Shown here: positions 46,636 through 57,130 of the stretch, piece by piece
Numbering within the stretch: the first letter of the stretch is position 1
Layout: every line of letters starts with the position of its first letter
Source: Archivesica marissinica
Lineage: Eukaryota > Mollusca > Bivalvia > Venerida > Vesicomyidae
Direction: 5' to 3'
NCBI GenBank assembly: GCA_014843695.1
Contig: CM026400.1
Coordinates: 17,002,294-17,066,293 of the forward strand
Length of the DNA stretch: 64,000 nucleotides
Position numbers and translations under genes: made by a program
The notes under the pieces: generated by a model
The model's database searches: none
Seen by the model: the letters and a program-made list of their open reading frames with translations, nothing else
What the model was told of the DNA's origin: nothing

Positions 46636-46935
46636 ATGTTTATCTAAAACAGCCGATGTACCCAGTCATAAATGTGTATCTAAACCAGCTGATGTACCCA
46701 GTCATAACTGTGTATCTAAAACAGCCGATGTACCCAGTCATAAATGTGTATCTAAAACAGCCGATGTACCCAGTCATAAATGTGTATCTAAAACAGCCGA
46801 TGTACCCAGTCATAAATGTTTATCTAAAACAGCCGATGTACCCAGTCATAAATGTTTATCTAAAACAGCCGATGTACCCAGTCATAAATGTTTATCTAAA
46901 ACAGCCGATGTACCCAGTCATAAATGTGTATCTAT
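46636..46935 (+). repeat. 36-bp minisatellite, about 8 copies
   Basis: Unit ctaaaacagccgatgtaccc, agtcataaatgtgtat. The monomer is 12 codons, which explains the 152-codon frame with repeats of NVYLKQPMYPVI. No support for translation. Confidence 0.95.
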
Positions 46936-47065
46936 CAACAACAAAATATGTATCTATCTTGAATTCTAGTATCCTAACAAATATGCTGGTCAAACTAAAC
47001 ATGACTAAATTGTTATATACGAAACACAGGTGGTAGCTATTTCATCTTTTCTACTATGCGAATTC

Positions 47066-47530
47066 ACGATTTAAATTTCACGACTTCACGATTTCAAGTT
47101 CACGTTTTCACGATTTCAACTTCAAGAATTCACGATTTCAACTTCAAGAATTCACGATTTCAACTTCAAGAATTCACGAATTCAACTTCACGAATTCACG
47201 ATTTTAACTTCACGACTTCACGATTTCAACTTCAAGAATTCACGCTTTCAACTTCATGTTTCCACGATTTCAACTTCAAGAATTTACGTTTTCAACTTCA
47301 TGTTTTCACGATTTCAACTTCAAGAATTCACGCTTTCAGCTTCATGTTTTCACGATTTCAACTTCAAGAATTTACGTTTTCAACGTCCGACTTCACGATT
47401 TCAACTTCACGTTTTCACGATTTCAACTTCATGAATTCAACTTCAAAAAAATTCACGATTTCAACTTCACGAATTCACGAATTCAACTTCACGACTTCAC
47501 GACTTCAACTGCAATCACACTATTTCACGA
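47066..47530 (+). repeat. Irregular 15-22-bp minisatellite (ttcacgatttcaac type)
   Basis: Alternating ttcacgatttcaacttcaag and aattcacg blocks with EcoRI-like gaattc sites, of variable length. Phe/Ser-rich frames over it are artefacts. Confidence 0.9.
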
Positions 47531-47856
47531 ATTAACGACGTGAATTTGAACTCTTGAAATGAAGAAAGTTAGTTTAAACAATATTGTATTCAAGAATGGT
47601 ACATAACATATAAATAGTTGCAACAGCACAGTTAGGAGGGGGGAAAGTTACACAGCAACTTATTCGAATCTCTTTCCTTCAATACAATTACATACACACA
47701 CATATTCTGTTATGACAGGTTACATTACAAGTATTGCTTAGTATGACATATTTTATAATGCTATAAAGCGAGTTTAAGCACAAGAAGGAAATGAAACATC
47801 CATCAAAGACGTTCGGGATCTTTCGTTTTGATATAAAAGGAAGAGACAAAAAGACA

Positions 47857-48275
47857 CACAGACGGATCTGTAGTCCAGTGGTAGCACATAACATAACGGA
47901 TGTAGACTGAAAAGAGTAACCAAGTACAAAACAACGATACTACCACCTTGAAAATAGTTCCCGTACATCCGATAATATATTACTCGTTTATGATTTGCCG
48001 CAACGACTGCGATTTAGCTTGCCAATAAATCAATGCAAACGCAGGTTCGATCGCCCGTCTGACCATAATAAAATTAACAGTCTTTCAGATGGGACATTAA
48101 ACCGAGGTCTCGTGTCGGTGCTGTACACCGGGCACGTAAAAGAACCAGAGGAGACTCTGGAATGGGTATCTGTCTGTATCATTGCACTATCCTCCAAAAT
48201 ATAAAATGACTAATCTCTTCAGGAGGCGTCGCTCATATGGGCAACCGGTAGCGACGATAAATAAACGTAAAACAC
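47857..48275 (+). repeat. SINE-C with a foreign segment inside the tRNA-like head
   Basis: Head cagacggatctgtagtccag + tggtagcac is interrupted at 47888 by about 145 bp, starting with a pogo-like MITE end (acataacggatgtagactga), and resumes at 'caggttcgatcgcccgtctg'. The inserted 145 bp and the SINE body match 27280-27661 in inverted orientation. Confidence 0.82.
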
Positions 48276-49260
48276 TCAAGCACACACAAAAAGAAACTGA
48301 GAAAAAACCCGTGATGAAAGTTAGAATAACAAGATACATGTAACTGTCTATGTTATATAAATACATTTCTGTTCTGTCAGTGGCGTGTTAAGGTTGCATG
48401 GGCATGTAGCTCAAACAGGGGCCCTTTCACCAAGATAAATACTAGAGTAAGCAAACAAGGCATATTGAATACACAGTTATCACATTACCCCCACTTGGCC
48501 GAAATTCACCGAAATTACGGCTTTCCGCTATCGCATTTGATAGTAAGAAGGGATTTCACCTGTCGATGCGTATTGCGGTACTATTAGACTCGGGGGAACA
48601 GTTATTGGTTTAGCTATGTTATTGCTGCGAGCGACTAAACACAAACTATTATTAAAGTCATACATCGTTGGAAAGCTCAGGATATCTTCTAAATTATATC
48701 TATTTATGTAGTCAGTTTAAAAAAATGTCGTTAAATTTTATTCAGTTAATTACATATTTAAAGTACTAATTTGGGGGCCCCTAAATATCGGGGGACTGGC
48801 CTCAGCCCAGTTAGCTCTCCCCTTAATCCGCTACTGTGTTCTGTTCTGATGAAATAACGAATGTCACAATCGTTTATCCGTAGGTTTGCGATTTCAGTAT
48901 GAAAGGACAAGCAATCGAATAACTGAACAGATATATTCTCAATACATATAATGATTTTATAGAAGTTCATGCAAGTTCACCATCAGTGATCTCATCATGT
49001 GTATAATTACATTCGACTAATAGGAAATAAATGACAATAGTAATTAAACACTTTAAAGCGACACTACATCGGTGAAAACGCAAATTTCTACCTAATGTAT
49101 TTTCCTATTAGCCTATATGGTAAAACTAAAGGATCTCTTGCGGGCGAGCTTAATAGCACAATTCAAAAGCGAGTTTCATAAAATATGGTATGAAATCATC
49201 ACGTTTGTATAATCACATTGCCATAGTGCGCTCGTTTTAATAAATACCGTTTCTACTTTC
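48276..49260. other. Unassigned sequence
   Basis: No repeat family or exon recognised. Weak open frames only. Confidence 0.5.
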
Positions 49261-49261
49261 A

Positions 49262-49344
49262 TTTTGGCGCCAAATGTCGGCGCAAATTGTCATGACGTCA
49301 CTTAATTGTCATGACGTCACTACGCAAAGCAGCGTATATTTAAG
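49262..49344 (+). promoter_or_regulatory. Candidate regulatory cluster: E2F-like palindrome, two CREs, TATA-like box
   Basis: A perfect 12-bp palindrome tttggcgccaaa (49263-49274) contains E2F-type half sites. Two full CRE palindromes tgacgtca (49293-49300 and 49312-49319) lie in a 19-bp tandem duplication (aattgtcatgacgtcactt). A tatatttaa motif follows at 49335-49343. The order suggests a rightward promoter, but I see no coding exon just downstream. Motif matches alone do not prove function. Confidence 0.45.
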
Positions 49345-49794
49345 TGTTAAACAGCGTCATAATTGCGTCAGTACTACTATTAAATCGTAGCTTGTCTTAC
49401 CATTGACGTTATGTACCAATTAAAATAGAAATGTGCATTCTTTAAAGGTTAATATACAAATTATAAGGTTTATTCTCTCAACCAATCAAAATCTATCCAT
49501 GTGTTATTACACGTGTGAACATATAAGCAATTATGAGATTGTGTTATTACAGATATGTGATAAATTGTTTGCAAATATTTATCTCAGAAGCTGACTATTT
49601 CAGGTAATAAACAAACGTCGTATACGACATAACAAACCAATGCAAATAGGGCCAACATCCATGTGTAATGTAATGTGTGCATCCTGAATGACACAATTTA
49701 TAGTACAGATTTACCACCCTAGGTCACTTTTTGTGCATATTTATTTTTAGATGAATACCATTTAAAATATCTCTAAACGACAGTAGCACGCGCC
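49345..49794. other. Unassigned sequence
   Basis: Follows the motif cluster. No exon, repeat or open frame that I can support. Confidence 0.5.
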
Positions 49795-49795
49795 T

Positions 49796-51020
49796 ATTAT
49801 TATTATTATTATTATTATATACCAAACTTATATAGCGCTCTTTTCATCTAAAAATAAAACGTTCAAAAGGGCTTTACAGCCTAAATATCACAAATATTGA
49901 TAACAACCTCCACATACAATGAGATAAAACAAGATAAAAATAGCAAACACAATTACAATGGATTCTAAATATGCTATAAAATATTCGGATTTAAAATTAT
50001 AACAATTAAAAAATAGGTAATAATTAAATAAAATGTGTTCATTTGCAGTCTTAATCCTGATTGAGCACAGACACAGTTCGATATTTATGTTCCATATGAA
50101 CATTTAAAAAGGTGTGTCTTCAAAGCCTGTTTGAAAGAACACAATGTTGTTGCACTTCTAAGATTTGATGGAAGAGAATTCCAAAGTTTTGGGGCAACAG
50201 TCATGAAACTTTTATCTCCGTATGTGACAGTCCGACTTCATGGTAACACAAGAGTAGCTGCTTCATGTTTAGACCGTAAGTCTCTCCCTGGTATATAAAC
50301 CTCAAGCAAGTTTCTCATATAAATCGGTGCCGCTCCATTCAATGCTTTATATGTGTGAGTCAGTATTTTATACTTTATTCTTTCTTGAACTGGTAGCCAA
50401 TGAAGTTCTTTTAGAATGGGCGTTACGTGACTGAAGCGGGATGTTCTGGTTATGATTCGAGTTGCTGTGTTTTGAACAGTTTGTAATTTATTGTAAGTGT
50501 TTTTTGGCACGCCGTACAAAAGTAAATTACAGCCTGGATGTAACGAGTGAGTTTATGAGAGTTTTCGTGGCGTCTGTTGTTAAATACTGCCGAATGTGTC
50601 CAATCCGCCGGATCTGCGCATAACATGATTTTGTCACGGAATTTACATGTTTGTCCATATCCATTCTTGAGTCTAGGAAAGCCCCTAGATTTCTCACACA
50701 TGTTGATGGTTCTGTATTTGAGTCTCCTACTTTCACATTTATGTTTTCAGTGTGTTGAAAATTTCGCTGACTAGAAAACATAATCATTTCAGTTTTATCA
50801 GTATTGAGTTTTAACATATTGCAGTTTTATCAGTATTGAGTTTTAACATATTGGCATGCATCCAAGCAACAATGTCTTGTAGAGTTTTCCACTCGAAGTA
50901 GTGTCCCTGCTTGTGAGGCTTGAACGGTTGGTTTGAATGAAAGGTAAAGCTGGGAATCGTCAGCATAAAAGTGATGGTTCAGTCCATGGTGTTTACAAAT
51001 GGCTCCTACAGGCTTGGTAT
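49796..51020 (-). mobile_element. CR1/Jockey-like LINE, 5'-truncated
   Basis: Minus strand encodes the end of ORF2 in pieces. The RT catalytic motif HHFYADDSQLYLSF is at about 50973-50935; then MLKLNTDKTEMIMFSS (from 50817), NLGAFLDSRMDMDKHV, LDYCNLLLYGVPKNTYN, RIITRTSRFSHVTPIL and LHWLPVQERIKYKIL; then the 3' UTR 'agcgctatataagtttggta' and an (att)n tail at 49796-49817. A 32-bp tandem duplication (50790-50853) and other shifts break the frame. Upstream of about 51015 RT similarity stops, so the endonuclease and most of RT are gone. This is a dead retrotransposon copy. Confidence 0.9.
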
Positions 51021-51500
51021 TATACGTCAAATCAGAAGCGTGGATGACCACTATATGAAATCCTACTTTCACTTTTGAGAGATTGTAAAGTGTGTGGAGG
51101 CCGAAGGCATCCACGCTAACATTAAGCACGCCCAATGTAGTTCATACCCCAATGGAAACTATTAACCCGTGAGTCATTAATTATATTTACATTAATTATT
51201 CTTTTCAATGACACAAAGGAAAGTATAGTATAGTTTACATCTAAATTATTTTTAGTCCAGATTTGCAACTTACCGTGCGCCGGAACAAGTAAATAGACCA
51301 TCCTTGGAACAGCGTAAACTGTAGGACACGCATTTTCTCGCGACGAGCGCTGCGTAACATTGCAAATGCGCATGCCCGTAACTTCGAGTGCGCATGTCAG
51401 ATGCATATCATTAGTTGGGAATCCTCATACGAAAATATATACAATTAGGACACATACGTCCACAGAAGGAAATGCAATTGCGATGTAAATATAGCGATTT
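51021..51500. repeat. Dispersed repeat G, copy 2
   Basis: Shares 'ggcatccacgctaacatt', 'cccaatgtagttcata', 'atttacattaattattcttt', 'aatgcgcatgcccgtaactt', 'cgagtgcgcatgtcag' and 'atgcatatcattagttggg' with 56740-57130. It is fused to the 5' edge of the LINE. Confidence 0.75.
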
Positions 51501-51934
51501 AACTTTTGGTTTAAGCATATTTTATTGCTTTCAAATTACATAATATATATACAAAAACTGCACATTAGTTGTACAACAAATGATATGTAACAGTGAGTGA
51601 AACTGTTATAATTTATAAGAAGCAAATGAGTTGGGGCACAAGTTTTACCAACATTAGTGATTAGCGATTTAAGTAATGTTGTAGGAACTATTTTCGCAAT
51701 CAATCTAACATAAATTTGTATTTACGTGTATTGTAAACATATATACTGACTTGTATTTGCGTGTTCATTGAGTGGTCATTGACTGTTCCAATGTAATATT
51801 GGTATAATTGACTCCATTTTTATGTATCAACACTATGGTTAATGATGGCATAGCGTAACGTTACTTACGTCATTTACCGTCGTCACAAAACGATCTGTAA
51901 TTTGCTAATTAGTATAATGTAAAATTGTATCTCA
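51501..51934. other. Unassigned sequence with a repeat-K fragment
   Basis: 'gttggggcacaagttttacc' at 51630 matches repeat K. The remainder is unassigned. It would be intronic if the GABA-B gene extends leftward. Confidence 0.5.
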
Positions 51935-52315
51935 CCATTTAACGTTATATCTACCTCATGTAACGTTATATCTCGTCATTTAACGTTATATCTCCCTCCC
52001 CATTTAACGTGATATCTCGTCATTTAACGTTATATATCCCCCATTTAACGTTATATCGCGCCAGTTACCGTTATATATCCCATATGTAACGCTATATTTC
52101 GCAATTTACCGTCATATCTCACCATTTAACGTTATATCTCGTCATTTAACGTTATATCTCGCCCATGTACAGCTATATCTCGCAATTTACCGTCATATCT
52201 CATCATTTAACGTTATATCTTAGCCATGTACAGCTATATCTCGCCATTTAACGTTATATCTCACAATGCAACGTTATATCTCGCCATGTCCAGCTATATC
52301 TCGCAATGTTGCACA
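51935..52315 (+). repeat. 20-bp minisatellite, about 19 copies
   Basis: Unit acgttatatctcgccattta with variants (cagctatatc, ccgtcatatc). It lies about 100 bp inside the first intron of the GABA-B-like gene. Confidence 0.93.
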
Positions 52316-52412
52316 TGTGCATAACTAATCTGATTTAAAATATCTCTAATAGACAAAATGGCAGTCGTCATACGTAGACAACTGCTGTAATGTAAATGTA
52401 AAACACACCTAC

Positions 52413-52643
52413 CTGGCTATCGTTGTAGTCCATGTGCAACCTGTACTCCGGTAGAATGTCGTCACGTGAATTTACATCCTCGAGGGCCATTTGAACGGCC
52501 GGAAGACAACCCTGACCACCGGCCCAACTGCCTGACATAGGAAATATTCCGCCTATTGTTAGGTTCTTACTTTTATATCCTTCAGAGAAACACATTAACC
52601 ACAAGAATATCCATAGAAACTTATATACAATTAGTTTCGTCAT
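52413..52643 (-). CDS. GABBR1: GABA-B receptor subunit, first coding exon (partial)
   Basis: A 77-codon exon, ATG at 52643, ending at a CAG|GTAGGT donor after residue 77 (phase 0). GABA-B receptors are class C GPCRs that bind GABA with a Venus-flytrap ectodomain and signal through Gi/o as obligate heterodimers. Residues 1-22 (MTKLIVYKFLWIFLWLMCFS...) are a signal peptide. Residues 28-45 (LTIGGIFPMSGSWAGGQ) are the first beta strand and loop of the ligand-binding lobe. Residues 52-66 (MALEDVNSRDDILPEY) form the first helix, and the exon stops after NDSQ. The exon end matches the position where GABBR1 genes are commonly interrupted before the CDPG segment. An in-frame ATG 23 codons upstream (52712) is open, but its extra segment is not signal-like, so I chose the second ATG. 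Later exons must lie to the left; none was recognised in the window. Subtype 1 rather than 2 is an inference from the FPMSG-W-GGQ motif. Confidence 0.85.
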
Positions 52644-53130
52644 TGTCGTAAAATTACTTTCATGTGATGTTTCCGTGTTATTGAAAGATAAATCCACAGA
52701 ATTCACAAACACACCGGCTAATTATTGTCATTGCATTTGTATGCTAATTTTCGTATGCAAATTCTGAACTTTTTTCAAAGTACTTGTAAAACTGATTTTA
52801 AAATAAATTACGTCTCTGTTCAATTCTATTCTTCTGCAAATAAAAATAATACGCTTGCCTCTTAACATACATAGATATAGTATCCACACTAACCCACATG
52901 TGTTGATCACAACTAGTCGTACCACCTAGGAATTATTTCTTATTTACTAGAACACTATAAAGTGCAAGTTCCAAGTAATAACACGGACCAATACAATAAT
53001 ATATTCCCATTATATCCAAACCGACGCGAAAATCAATCTACATGAATCAGACAACTTTCAATTTCTAAAGCGACGTCAAGCGACAGCCCGATACTATAGA
53101 CTGTTGTAATAACCAAAAAACCGCTATAGT
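52644..53130. other. Region upstream of the GABA-B first exon
   Basis: Should hold the 5' UTR and promoter of the minus-strand gene. I see no TATA box or CpG-rich stretch that decides a start site. Confidence 0.4.
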
Positions 53131-53172
53131 CTCTCTCTCCCTCTCTCCTCTCCTCTCTCTCTCTCTCCTATC
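53131..53172 (+). repeat. (CT)n-rich tract
   Basis: tctctctctccctctctcct and similar. On the gene strand it is a GAGA-type tract about 500 bp upstream of the GABA-B start codon. Confidence 0.85.
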
Positions 53173-53257
53173 TTACTCAAGAAACTTCTCGCGGGTCGAT
53201 ATTGCATTCCAGCTTTCTGTTTCCTATCCTATAGTGTATGTAGCTAGGTATGTTGTT

Positions 53258-53790
53258 TGGAAATAGTAATTTCCTATTTGTATCACTCGTTTCTAAGAAA
53301 AGGAAATGGGACTTTCCTAGAATATTATAGTAATAAAATATAGTAAATAATATAATAAATAAAGATTTCCTATTTGTATCACTCTTTTCTTAGAAAAGGA
53401 AATGGGACTTTCCTAGAATTATCAATATATAAATATATAGTAATAAAATATAGACCATAATATATTAAATAAAGATGTCCTATTGTATCATTCTTTTCTA
53501 AGAAAAGGAAATGGGACTTTCCTAGAATATTATAGTAATAAAATATAGTAAATAAAGATTTCCTATTTGTATCACTCTTTTCTTAGAAAAGGAAATGAGA
53601 CTTTCCTAGAATATATAAATATATAGTAATAAAATATAGTAAATAAAGATTTCCTATTTGTATCACTCGTTTCTAAGAAAAGGAAATGGGACTTTCCTAG
53701 AATATATACATATATAGTAATAAAATATAGTAAATTATAGTAAATAAAGATTTCCTATTTGTATCACCCTTTTCTAAGAAATAAATATAA
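53258..53790 (+). repeat. About 90-bp tandem repeat, 5-6 copies
   Basis: Units centred on aaggaaatgggactttccta at 53302, 53398, 53507, 53591 and 53682, separated by AT-rich spacers of variable length. 'tttccta...taggaaa' arms inside the unit make it partly palindromic. Confidence 0.9.
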
Positions 53791-53996
53791 TATTCAAAAT
53801 AAATATAATAATCACAGTGCTTGGAACACAGTAAACGTAAATATAATATTCCTATTCATGTAAGTGATGAATATTTATCACATAATTTTGCTTGTATTAA
53901 GTTTCATACAGCCATAACATGTTTTCTTGTATGTACACACGTGTAACACAACATGGAATGATTTTGATTGGTCGCGGCATGGCAGCTTACTCTTGA

Positions 53997-54200
53997 CACA
54001 TTCGACATATGGTGTCCGTGATCCAGTGTTAGAGCGTCGGATTTGGAATCGAACGATCCCGGGTTCGATACTCGGTCAGACCGCGTATGTAGTGCCATTG
54101 AGCAAGGCACCTCACACACATTGCTTAGTACTTGTTAACCGCTACGGTCGGCTAAGCCTGCTCAGCAATACATGTATAGGTTCCCGCATGGGGTTTGACA
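53997..54200 (+). repeat. tRNA-Pro-like SINE (family I)
   Basis: Head gtgtccgtgatccagtgtta, anticodon loop tttggaa (TGG, Pro-like), B box gggttcgatac; body 'ccattgagcaaggcacc' and 'ttaaccgctacggtcggcta'. Only one copy in the window. Confidence 0.6.
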
Positions 54201-54768
54201 TTAATGGAACATACATATATATAGTGTGTGTCAATGTTGAAAATAACGGTTTAAATCCATACCATGCTAAATATGCACTAGCAGATTGTACATGTAGCGA
54301 TTAAGAATATTGTGTCGATTATTTGCGTGGAGTTGTTTGATTATCAGGAACGATTTACCATCGCGTACGGCGGATGCACCTAACTAATTCCATTCAGGTG
54401 TAATAAGGTTCAAAAGTATACTCCAGAGTGATACACTTTGAAGCGTCCACAATATCCCGCTTGTTCGCTCTCTAGGGTTCGTCAAACAGAGTTATTTAAG
54501 GAATGTTAATAACGAGATAATAACGTTCACATGTTGCACTAGCTCAAACAGTGACCTTTATTTAGGTTTTGCAACAATGCCTGTATTTCCAATAGTTTTT
54601 GTCCGTTCAAATGATCAACTAAATGTCAACAATTTGGAATGCATGTTTACCGCACCAAAGGATGGAATTATAATTATTTTCCTAAAGTTCATTGTAATTG
54701 AAGCTCAGTTACGCTATGCTAATATACTGTTGTATCATTGAAGTTATACAACAGATCTAAACCAAATT
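54201..54768. other. Unassigned sequence
   Basis: No recognisable gene or repeat. Confidence 0.5.
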
Positions 54769-54769
54769 G

Positions 54770-55375
54770 CCTTGGCTGTAGCTCATTAAATTACGACCTT
54801 TTCCGTAAATCTATCGTGAACAACCCGAACTGTGCATGCGGAGAAATTGAAACGTCAAGCCATTACTTATTTTATTATATTGTCGCAACTATTTCAACAT
54901 TAGACAAACTTACCTAGATAACTTACCACGTCCTTTAAACTATAGCAATATTATCTACGGCAGCGAACGTTTGAATAACGACCAAAACGTGCGCATCTTT
55001 CATAAAGTACAACAATTCATTGTTGCCTCCAAGCGATTCACCCATTCATCTACGAACACACATACGAACAGGGACGGGAACATGTATGTTTCTTTCAAAT
55101 ACTTTGCAGCATTTCCATTAATATAATCGGGAAATATGGACTATATTTTTGTTTAAAACAAACAATATTATAACTTGACCATTTCATAATACATATAACC
55201 TCTAGTTTTAAGAAACTTATATGTTGAATCGTTTTATATTGTGAATTGTTACTGTTACTGTCTCTTATAATTCATTATTGAGTGGCAATGTACATCGATA
55301 TGTTTTTATTATATTGAATGTTGTACATTGATGAGACGTAAATAAAGAATAAAAATCTAAAAATCTATAATTTAT
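54770..55375 (+). mobile_element. LINE ORF2 C-terminus with zinc-knuckle motif and 3' UTR
   Basis: Plus-strand frames encode KSIVNNPNCACGEIETSSHY, the CxCG...H motif at the end of many LINE ORF2 proteins, then (shifted) NIIYGSERLNNDQNVRIF and HKVQQFIVASKRF. The 3' UTR ends 'gtaaataaagaataaaaatc' with a (atcta)n-like tail. 5'-truncated and frameshifted. Confidence 0.72.
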
Positions 55376-55539
55376 TTAATCGGATAATTTGACTTTATGT
55401 CTCCATGGAGATGAATTTGCATAAGCTTTGTATCAAGCTTGTTTTCAAATCCTATTTGTCTTTTGTCAAATATTTCTAATAGTTGTATATGTAACATAAC
55501 AAATAAACAATGTTTAAACTAAACCAAATTGCATGTGTG

Positions 55540-55791
55540 TTTTATATTTATTTACCGTCACTACCGGTTGCCCATATGAGCGACGCCTCCTTAAGAGATT
55601 AGTCATTTTATATGTTTGGAGAATAGTGCAATGATACAGACTGATACCCATTCCAGAGTCTCCTCTGGTTCTTTTACGTGCACGGTGTAAAGCACCGACA
55701 TGATACCTGGACTTAATGTCCCATCTGAATCGAACCTGCGATCCCTGGATTACCAGTCCAACGTGTTAACCACTGGACTACAGATCCGTCT
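55540..55791 (-). repeat. SINE-C, full length with body deletion
   Basis: Minus-strand copy with intact head (cagacggatctgtagtccag on sense). About 35 bp between the B box and the core are missing (cgattcagatgggac). Confidence 0.92.
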
Positions 55792-55860
55792 GTACCAAAG
55801 TCCATATGCATGTGTAACACTCAAGTCAGACCTGCAGAACAATACGATCATATGTAAAGT

Positions 55861-56115
55861 GTTTGTTTATTATAGTGTCACCCCTATTTAATGGGCCAGT
55901 CATTTCTGACTTATGAGACACCTCTTTTTATGAACATCAGTACTTCCCGAATCCTATGCTTGTATGCCAGGCGCCAGGCTGGTAGGCAATCGGTAACCAT
56001 TATTTAACTAGCTGGCGGCTCACCAACCGGCCATATCAGAACGAACCCCTGACGAAATTCGAAACTTCGACCTCCCGCTCCGTAGGCGGACGCCTTAACC
56101 TCTGGGCCACGGAGA
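55861..56115 (-). repeat. SINE-D, second copy
   Basis: Minus-strand copy of 1030-1285, with the same tRNA-Arg(ACG)-like head and body to the aataaacaaac end. Confidence 0.88.
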
Positions 56116-56189
56116 CGGTATGAATATTGTTATTAGTTTGCTCCTAATACTGTAAAACACCAGGTGACCGATTAGAATGTTGGTGAGTG

Positions 56190-56371
56190 TACAGTCAACC
56201 CTGTCTTAAGCAGCCAGCCAAGGGAATCACAGAAAGTGCCTACTTAGCACAGGTGGCTGTTTAATAGAGGTCAAATGTATAATAAAGCATCATATTGGAA
56301 ATCTGAAAACTGGCTGCTTAATACAGGTTGGCTGCTTAAGAGAGGTGACCACTAACACAGGTTTGACTGTA
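56190..56371. mobile_element. TIR MITE (family M2), compact copy
   Basis: TIRs tacagtcaaccctgt and (reverse complement) tacagtcaaacctgt, flanked by TA. Same interior as 1291-1604 in inverted orientation, but with one copy of the 75-bp segment. Confidence 0.85.
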
Positions 56372-56739
56372 CATACATATTAATAATGTCTAATACTTAT
56401 TGCCGGCTAAAACAAATTCTCCTGTTGTATTTGCATAATGGAATGTTCCACCGTTAGGAATTTGGGCAGCGAAGCCATCCATTTAACATATACTAGAACA
56501 TACTGTTGCGTAGAATAGAAAGACTAATCTAGCAAGCAGATTGCAAAGTATGTATCATCCTTAACCTCGGGTTACACATTGTCTACAGACTCCACATTTC
56601 GGGGGCATCCTGAATGATAAAGGTTAAGTATGCAGTTATTTCGGATGAATTGTTCCTGTGAGATTGACAATCAGATATGGTTACGACATCGCCGCTTTCT
56701 ATCAGACTTTCTATTAAAGTATTAATTCTCTTCAAAATG
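56372..56739. other. Unassigned sequence
   Basis: No feature recognised. Confidence 0.5.
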
Positions 56740-57130
56740 AGTAAAGCATCCACGGTAACTTTGGACACACACAATGTAGTTTATGCTCCAATGAAAACGA
56801 TTAACTCGCGATTCATTTCTTATATTTACATTAATTATTCTTTGCAATAAGACAAAGAAACATATCACACTTTAAATTTAAAATGTATTTAGTCCAAATG
56901 TGTGACTTACAGTGTTGCGGGGACCTTGTCATTAGATCATCTTTGGAACAGCGTAATCTATAAGACACGCCTTTTCTCGAGACGAACACTGCCTAACACT
57001 GTGAATGCGCATGCCCGTAACTTCGAGTGCACATGTCAGCTGCATATCATTAGTTGGGTACCCTCATACGAAAATGTATGCATTCAGTGTACATACGTTC
57101 ACCGATGGAAATGTAATGGCGATGTATATA
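56740..57130. repeat. Dispersed repeat G, copy 3
   Basis: Colinear with copy 2 (51105-51500) across about 380 bp, including 'gcgcatgcccgtaacttcga' and 'cagctgcatatcattagttg'. Confidence 0.78.

Noticed and set aside
50238..50817. Host genes suggested by the 93-96 codon minus-strand ORFs
   Set aside because: They are consecutive broken pieces of one CR1/Jockey-like LINE reverse transcriptase.
1030..56371. A composite mobile unit of SINE-D plus M2 MITE, since both occur together at 1.0-1.6 and 55.9-56.4 kb
   Set aside because: The MITE is next to the SINE tail in one locus and next to the SINE head, 75 bp away, in the other. The arrangement differs, so co-occurrence is probably chance.
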